A stretch of DNA of 22,370 nucleotides, taken from positions 1-22,370 of IMG/VR virus record IMGVR_UViG_3300027777_000169. One strand, written 5' to 3'. Position numbers and translations under genes: made by a program. Positions 21,568-22,370 of the stretch are shown piece after piece (position 1 is the first letter of the stretch; every line of letters begins with the position of its first letter). A model generated the notes under the pieces. The model searched no databases, was not told where the DNA came from, and was given only the letters and a program-made list of their open reading frames with translations. This DNA is from a virus.

Positions 21568-22370
21568 TATATTCTCGCTTTTTCCGCCACTATCAATACT
21601 TGATTAGTGGATCTATTAATTTTAATATAACCTTCGCTGACCAATTTAGTTACGTCAGTTAATGCTCGACTTCTATATATATTCTTGATGGATGCATTAG
21701 CTGATGCATATTCCACATCACTCTGTGCTATAGAAAGTCTATTTCGTGAACCAATTAATTGATAATAGATGCTGGCTGCTACTTGATCTCTAGCTGCTAG
21801 ATTACTCTGTAGGAGATTGAATGATTCCGTGGAACTGAGATAGTCTTGTGTATTGATAACAGGATTAACAATTACGGTATTATTTTTATTATTTCGATTA
21901 TCAATTAATCCTTTAGAACCGGCCAATGTTGCACCCACTGCCACTGCCGCTACGGCTGCATTACCTACCGAAAAATCTCCCACTGGATTGGAGATCGTGC
22001 CGGCTTGTTTGCCAACATTGATCACACCTTCTTTCACTATGCCTTTTAATTCTTCTTTGACTGCTTCTTTGGCATTGATTTTTTTAGCATTGTTGTAGGT
22101 GTTTATACCTGTTAGTATAGTACCTAGGCTGATGTTACCGTTAGCAACATCACCAAGCACCGATCCTACTCCGTCTACTATACCGCCTGGTCCAAATATA
22201 GATGTGGTTCCACGTCCTAATACGCTGAGTGGAGATGGTTCCAGATCATAATGAATTGTGGCAAATCCTGAGATATCACTTTTATTAACTATGCCTGCTC
22301 CATATAACACTGTCTCATATAATACCTGCATGGTATTGCTCATGGTACCAGCACCGTCGGCATTGTCCAC
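21567..22370 (-). CDS. C-terminal part of a baseplate/tail-tube cap-like structural protein, cut by window edge
   Basis: At least 267 residues are visible and the frame is open to the edge, so the true start lies outside; the GTG at the border is not taken as a start. MQVLYETVLYGAGIV resembles the strand that ends the folded domain in T4 baseplate tube proteins gp48/gp54. It is followed by HYDLEPSPLSVLGRGTTSIF and GPGGIVDGVGSV, a Gly-rich stretch I recall in marine T4-like baseplate proteins. A hydrophobic VGNAAVAAVAVGATLAG segment and a helical C-terminus complete it. A structural protein is well supported by place and composition; the gp48/gp54 assignment is tentative. Its stop overlaps the next ATG (TAATG). 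Confidence 0.5.
   Translation of the reverse strand: MDNADGAGTMSNTMQVLYETVLYGAGIVNKSDISGFATIHYDLEPSPLSVLGRGTTSIFGPGGIVDGVGSVLGDVANGNISLGTILTGINTYNNAKKINAKEAVKEELKGIVKEGVINVGKQAGTISNPVGDFSVGNAAVAAVAVGATLAGSKGLIDNRNNKNNTVIVNPVINTQDYLSSTESFNLLQSNLAARDQVAASIYYQLIGSRNRLSIAQSDVEYASANASIKNIYRSRALTDVTKLVSEGYIKINRSTNQVLIVAEKARI

Noticed and set aside
1-22370. tRNA genes, CRISPR arrays, insertion sequences, integrase or attachment sites
   Set aside because: Gaps are too short and no cloverleaf, regular spaced repeat, transposase or integrase motif was seen by eye; a covariance-model scan was not possible.

Overview
The window is a piece of a T4-like (Straboviridae-related) marine myovirus. The evidence is a head-packaging and replication set on the minus strand that is typical of that group: large terminase gp17, a gp16-like small terminase, a gp4-like head completion protein, UvsX recombinase and gp32 single-strand binding protein. 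Next to them are large acidic proteins carrying short peptide motifs (LAG-type, DKDGN-type) that I associate from memory with marine T4-like phages. The AT-rich sequence, close packing and many 1-23 base overlaps fit a lytic marine phage. The host may be a pelagic alphaproteobacterium or a cyanobacterium, but nothing here decides which. I saw no tRNA, CRISPR array, insertion sequence or integrase. No gene-free stretch exceeds about 113 bases (13752-13864).

Layout, left to right: (1) 1-2664, minus: the N-terminal part of a glutamine-dependent asparagine synthetase-like amidotransferase, then two related GT-B-like proteins. (2) 2712-4342, plus: the only genes on the plus strand, a GT8-like glycosyltransferase and a third member of the GT-B-like family. 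(3) 4353-8193, minus, visibly more AT-rich than the rest: two tandem paralogues with a possible glycosyltransferase character, then a tightly coupled trio consisting of a nucleotidyltransferase fused to an RpiB-type sugar-phosphate isomerase, a compact PfkB kinase and a KdsC-like HAD phosphatase. (4) 8171-10668, minus: a compact GDPD-like phosphodiesterase, a second GT8-like glycosyltransferase, a P-loop kinase fused to an HxGH nucleotidyltransferase, and a second HAD protein. (5) 10652-11546: three small proteins of unknown function. (6) 11607-13751: uvsX and gp32, separated by a nested hairpin. (7) 13865-22370: the late block, made of a 963-residue virion or core candidate, gp17, two further virion candidates (one with a T4-type capsid-targeting leader), gp16, gp4, a small unknown, and a partial baseplate-like protein.

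How the parts may work together: isomerase, C1 kinase, phosphatase and nucleotidyltransferase are exactly the four activities that make an NDP-activated heptose or pentose from a ketose phosphate. Here they are supplied by different families from those in the bacterial GmhA/HldE/GmhB route and two of them are fused. The surrounding glycosyltransferases would use the product, and the AsnB-like enzyme may amidate a sugar acid. This putative phage sugar-activation and glycosylation island is the most interesting feature. Its target (virion, host envelope or modified DNA) cannot be read from the sequence.
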